Positions 61,411-64,000 of a stretch of 64,000 nucleotides of DNA are shown piece after piece (the stretch's first letter is position 1; every line of letters begins with the position of its first letter). Origin of the DNA: Edaphobacter aggregans DSM 19364 (lineage in GTDB: Bacteria; Acidobacteriota; Terriglobia; Terriglobales; Acidobacteriaceae); NCBI RefSeq assembly GCF_000745965.1, contig NZ_JQKI01000036.1, positions 1 to 64,000 of the forward strand, in the 5' to 3' direction. Below the pieces are notes generated by a model. That model did not search any database and had not been told where the DNA came from. It saw only the letters and a program-made list of their open reading frames with translations. The translations under genes were made by a program, and so were the position numbers.

Positions 61411-62411
61411 AATGGCCCCTCGCCTGATGGAGCAGGCACCGGTCTTTTCGGAGGGGGCGCTGGATTCCGCAAGGCATCTTTGTCCGGGGGGGTGGGCAGC
61501 AGTACGGTGTACTTGGCACGCATTTCCGCGTAAGTCCTTTGCCACGCAGTCACCTTTTGCTCGCCAAGCCACGCGGTCTTCACGTCTGACTCGATCTCTT
61601 CAAGCGCCGGGATGCGACCGGGAATGACAGTATCGACAAAAACCAGATGCCATCCATAGCCTGACTCAATTGGGCCCTGCCACGAGCCCGGCTTCAACTT
61701 CTCGACCGCCACCGCGAAGGGCGGCCCGAACTCCTTGGCAATCGCTTCCGGCGTGCGATCACCATAGTAGTCCTGGAACATGAACGAATCGCCGGACGAA
61801 ACCGTGAGCCTGGAGTCTCCCGGCTGGCCCGCGATCTTGGCCAACACCCTGGCCGCATCTTCTTGAGCACTCTTACCGCGCTTGTCGGGAGAGAAATAAA
61901 GATGGCGGAAGCTGTAGCGGCTGGGCAGGGAGAACTTGCTGCGGTGCTTCTCAAACCAGGCCTTCAACTCTGTTGGGGATGGCTCATGCGCGGCGGCCAC
62001 ATCTTCGGCAAGGAACTGCATCTTCTGCGCCATGCGGCGTTTGACAATGGTGTCGTCCTTATCCAGCCCCTGGGCTAGCGCCTCGCGGTAGAGAACCTCC
62101 TCGCGCACCTTGTCCTCGATCATAGCCTGAAACTCGGCGGGCGTAGGCGGACGATGCCACTGCGATTCGAAGTACGACTCCATGAGCTGAAGGTCGTCCA
62201 CGGTGAGCGCAATCTGCTTCGAAGACTCGACACCGCCACGGCCCCGATGCATGTAGGCGTAAATGACAAACAGCGCCACGCCCATCAACAGGAACTGCAG
62301 CAGCGGCTCGCGCAGTAGACCCTTCAACCGTGGAAAGAAAGAATTCCGCGATTCCGGGTGTGACAGCGTTCTTTGCCGATCCGCGGTGGGTTCAACGCCA
62401 ACCTCATTCAT
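61407..62411 (-). CDS. Membrane-anchored parvulin-type peptidyl-prolyl isomerase (PpiC/SurA-like)
   Basis: 334 residues. An N-terminal anchor (about 35-53, LLQFLLMGVALFVIYAYM) precedes a SurA-N-like helical region (TVDDLQLMESYFESQWHRPP, VREEVLYREALAQGL) and a rotamase domain (about 165-275, SRYSFRHLYFSPDKRGKSAQ ... GPIESGYGWHLVFVDTVIPG). A Pro-rich tail ends it. It acts in the periplasm as a folding helper and heads the HupE-like operon, perhaps assisting those membrane proteins. Normal for a PpiC-type enzyme. Confidence 0.88.
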   Translation of the reverse strand: MNEVGVEPTADRQRTLSHPESRNSFFPRLKGLLREPLLQFLLMGVALFVIYAYMHRGRGGVESSKQIALTVDDLQLMESYFESQWHRPPTPAEFQAMIEDKVREEVLYREALAQGLDKDDTIVKRRMAQKMQFLAEDVAAAHEPSPTELKAWFEKHRSKFSLPSRYSFRHLYFSPDKRGKSAQEDAARVLAKIAGQPGDSRLTVSSGDSFMFQDYYGDRTPEAIAKEFGPPFAVAVEKLKPGSWQGPIESGYGWHLVFVDTVIPGRIPALEEIESDVKTAWLGEQKVTAWQRTYAEMRAKYTVLLPTPPDKDALRNPAPPPKRPVPAPSGEGPL

Positions 62412-62505
62412 TCAGAACAACTCCTATTTTTCGGCCTTCTTGGCAACCCGTGAACGTGCCACTTTGTTTCAACCACAGGCTTGCCGAAGAATGATCAGTT
62501 TTTCG

Positions 62506-63228
62506 TCACTGCTTCTGGTAGTTCGAATTCTGCTCATTTACCGTCAGCTCCTTGCTCACGCCGTTAATGGTTGTTGTCGCGACGTGGTTAGTGCCATCCG
62601 GTAGCTGCGTGAACTGCGCGGAGATGGTGATGGCATCCTTGGGATCGTTCAGGTACGAGTTGACCTGCACGCTCACCGGCGAATGAGTCTGCTCACTGAT
62701 GGTCATGGTCATCGAGTCGCCCTGCTTTACGTAATTCTTGATCACCAGGCTCACGGTGCCCGCGCCGGGTTGCAGCGAGATATTGCCTGCCTGCCTGGCC
62801 TGCATCAGGGCTTCGGGATTGGGCGTGGTGTACTGCTTGGCCAGCGCGCCGATGGACTGGCCGTACTCTTTATACTCCTCGGTCTTCTTCTCGATGACGT
62901 GTTCCTTGATGCGACCTTCGCGTCCTCCGCCGGAACCCGCCTTCTGGTCGTTGACGAGGCTCTTCTGCTGCTGACCATTGACCACCTGGACCTGGTAGGT
63001 CTTCGTGTCTTTCACGTCGCCCTTGATGGCGATGGTTTCGGTTTCCGTCCAGGTATACTGGGCGAGCTTCTGCTTGTTGGCCGCCTGCGCCTCCTTGATG
63101 GCCATTAGCTTCTGTTCCATCTGTGGGCTCTGCGCCGCCGCCGGCGTGATCGCGAATAAGCCTGCCGAGTTGGCGACGGCCAAGGCTAGCGCCATGCGTC
63201 TCAATCCAAGAGATAAACGTCGAATCAT
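62506..63228 (-). CDS. Secreted protein of unknown function (240 aa)
   Basis: From ATG 63228, with GAGGGGAC just upstream. The signal peptide (LGLRRMALALAVANSAGLFA ... AAAQ) is cleaved near 33. The mature part is Gln/Lys-rich, with a helical start (KLMAIKEAQAANKQKLAQYT) and then mostly beta: WTETETIAIKGDVKDTKTYQ, SVQVNSYLNDPKDAITISAQ, HVATTTINGVSKELTVNEQN. Resembles small acidobacterial periplasmic proteins of unknown role. Single transcription unit by spacing. Confidence 0.75.
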   Translation of the reverse strand: MIRRLSLGLRRMALALAVANSAGLFAITPAAAQSPQMEQKLMAIKEAQAANKQKLAQYTWTETETIAIKGDVKDTKTYQVQVVNGQQQKSLVNDQKAGSGGGREGRIKEHVIEKKTEEYKEYGQSIGALAKQYTTPNPEALMQARQAGNISLQPGAGTVSLVIKNYVKQGDSMTMTISEQTHSPVSVQVNSYLNDPKDAITISAQFTQLPDGTNHVATTTINGVSKELTVNEQNSNYQKQ

Positions 63229-63255
63229 ATCGTCCCCTCGCAATCGATTTGAGTA

Positions 63256-63642
63256 TCAATTCATGGATGTGCCGTATGTGGCCGGACTCTTTCGCTGTTT
63301 CAACCACCCGCCTGCCAGAAGAACGACCAGGATCGCATGGACGACAACCCCTGGCCACAACAGCAGCCCGACCCCTTCACCGCGAACGCCGATAAGGATG
63401 AGGTACAGCATCGCCAATGTGCTGTAGGCCAGCATTCCGTTGAGAGGCTGGAAGGCGGAGTTCCCCGGCCAGCAGGACACACCCAGGCCAATGAGGCAGA
63501 TGCCGGCTAAGCGGCTCATTACGACGCCGGCCCCGCTGATCTCTGCACCGAACAGCATCTGAACTACAATAGGCGGGTACGCAAGCAGAATCACTCCAGT
63601 GCCTGCTTCCGCGACCGCCGCTGTGGCAAGGACCTTCTTCAT
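63256..63642 (-). CDS. Small four-helix membrane protein
   Basis: 128 residues from ATG 63642 (GAAGGTG upstream) with four hydrophobic segments (about 4-26, 40-60, 68-88, 94-113) and no catalytic motif. Its ATG overlaps the natural stop (TGA) expected for the upstream DUF1214-type gene in its original frame, suggesting the two were translationally coupled. Function unknown. Confidence 0.75.
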   Translation of the reverse strand: MKKVLATAAVAEAGTGVILLAYPPIVVQMLFGAEISGAGVVMSRLAGICLIGLGVSCWPGNSAFQPLNGMLAYSTLAMLYLILIGVRGEGVGLLLWPGVVVHAILVVLLAGGWLKQRKSPATYGTSMN

Positions 63643-63679
63643 TGCACCTTCTTGATTGGCGGATTCTTGTAGGTGCCGT

Positions 63680-64000
63680 TCAGAGCATCTTCTTTGGGCC
63701 AATAATTGCGAATCTGTTGAACGCTCCTGGAGGAGTCGGCAGCCAGTTGGATTCCTTGTCTTTGCCCGGCGGGTCAGCCTGCAGGTAGACGTCCAGCGAG
63801 CCGTCTTCGTTGAACTTGAGAGGCATCCAGGGAGCGATCACGTAGCGGTTCAGCGCGTTGACTTCGTAGAAGTTTCCCTTGTATTGCGAGATGGACCAGG
63901 AGGCGTTCGTGGGTTGGAGCGTCCCCTTGTCGTAATGCATGACGTACTTGTTGGCGCTGTCGAGCGGGTTGCCGTCACCATCTTTGAAGGCCGTTGGATA
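63680..64000 (-). CDS. DUF1254/DUF1214-type protein, C-terminal part, with an end frameshift
   Basis: Runs in from beyond the right edge. The visible part has WSISQYKGNFYEVNALNRYV, DGSLDVYLQADPPGKDKESN-WLPTPPG and IIGPKK, the conserved DUF1214 terminus (DVYxQxxxPGxDxExNWLPxP). The frame then stops at 63680, whereas the next frame reads ALNGTYKNPPIKKVQ-stop, the usual family end, with its TGA overlapping the following ATG. One missing base near 63690 explains this: recent mutation or sequence error. Secreted or membrane-associated proteins of unclear function. Confidence 0.85.
   Translation of the reverse strand, partial: YPTAFKDGDGNPLDSANKYVMHYDKGTLQPTNASWSISQYKGNFYEVNALNRYVIAPWMPLKFNEDGSLDVYLQADPPGKDKESNWLPTPPGAFNRFAIIGPKKML

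Noticed and set aside
1..64000. CRISPR arrays, rRNA genes or additional tRNAs
   Set aside because: No regularly spaced repeats and no rRNA sequence were seen; only tRNA-Leu(CAA) folds convincingly.

Overview
The window looks like a chromosomal segment of a soil-type Acidobacteriota (subdivision 1, Terriglobia/Acidobacteriaceae-like). The basis is the overall gene style: a 1.2-kb-codon TonB-dependent receptor with an N-terminal carboxypeptidase-regulatory domain, a beta-propeller/cytochrome c protein, high-GC housekeeping genes, Ser/Thr kinases, and short intergenic repeats ending in (C)GAAATGAC or CAGAATGAC. This taxonomic call is inference; no rRNA gene is present.

Region 1 (1-2.6 kb) is decayed: a TPR-gene fragment, a multiply frameshifted IS110-family transposase and one GNAT-like orphan. 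Region 2 (2.6-26.6 kb, all on the minus strand) is the main feature: an apparently intact non-flagellar type III secretion (T3SS) locus. Its order sctI-J-(small fliG-position gene)-L-N-O-P-Q-fliO-R-S-T-U ... V follows the flagellar order fliE-F-G-H-I-J-K-N-O-P-Q-R-flhB-flhA, and it keeps a FliO-like gene and a FliA/WhiG-like sigma factor gene. No secretin (SctC) or full-length SctD is visible. Instead there is a short FHA+membrane-anchor protein, and SctQ carries its own N-terminal FHA domain. Next to it lie a membrane Ser/Thr kinase, a secreted TPR protein, a PP2C phosphatase and a degenerate pseudokinase, which suggests Thr-phosphorylation control through FHA domains. The locus ends with a 493-residue polar protein carrying a HAE...CGSC deaminase-like signature, a candidate effector toxin.

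A recurring minus-strand element GCAAC-N16/17-CGATAAC, whose 3' half matches the -10 box of FliA-type sigma factors, precedes sctI, sctU, the 148-aa gene, the 192-aa gene and the deaminase gene (with a weaker copy before the 136-aa gene). I read this as the regulon signature of the sigma factor encoded in the locus. It links the deaminase gene to secretion.

Region 3 (26.9-32.8 kb) holds a DUF3455 secreted protein, an ECF sigma/anti-sigma pair, a frameshifted methyltransferase, an HHxxxDG acyltransferase/condensation-like protein and an IS66 remnant. Region 4 (32.9-42 kb) has a TonB receptor under a cobalamin riboswitch, a decayed surface-protein gene, a membrane-anchored YVTN/cytochrome c protein, and wrecks of an integrase and an ATP-dependent DNA ligase.

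Region 5 (42-58 kb) is ordinary high-GC chromosome: cupin, MDR dehydrogenase, metG, a GntR/MFS/alpha-L-fucosidase sugar group, a MeaB-methylmalonyl-CoA epimerase fusion followed by tsaB and rimI, psd-pssA, an aspartate-semialdehyde-dehydrogenase-like protein lacking its catalytic Cys, and a ROK kinase. Region 6 (58-64 kb) begins with tRNA-Leu(CAA) followed by an excisionase-like gene and integrase and arylsulfatase remnants (a scarred integration site). It continues with a tightly overlapping PpiC/HupE/HupE/HupE operon and ends in a DUF1214-type gene that runs off the window.
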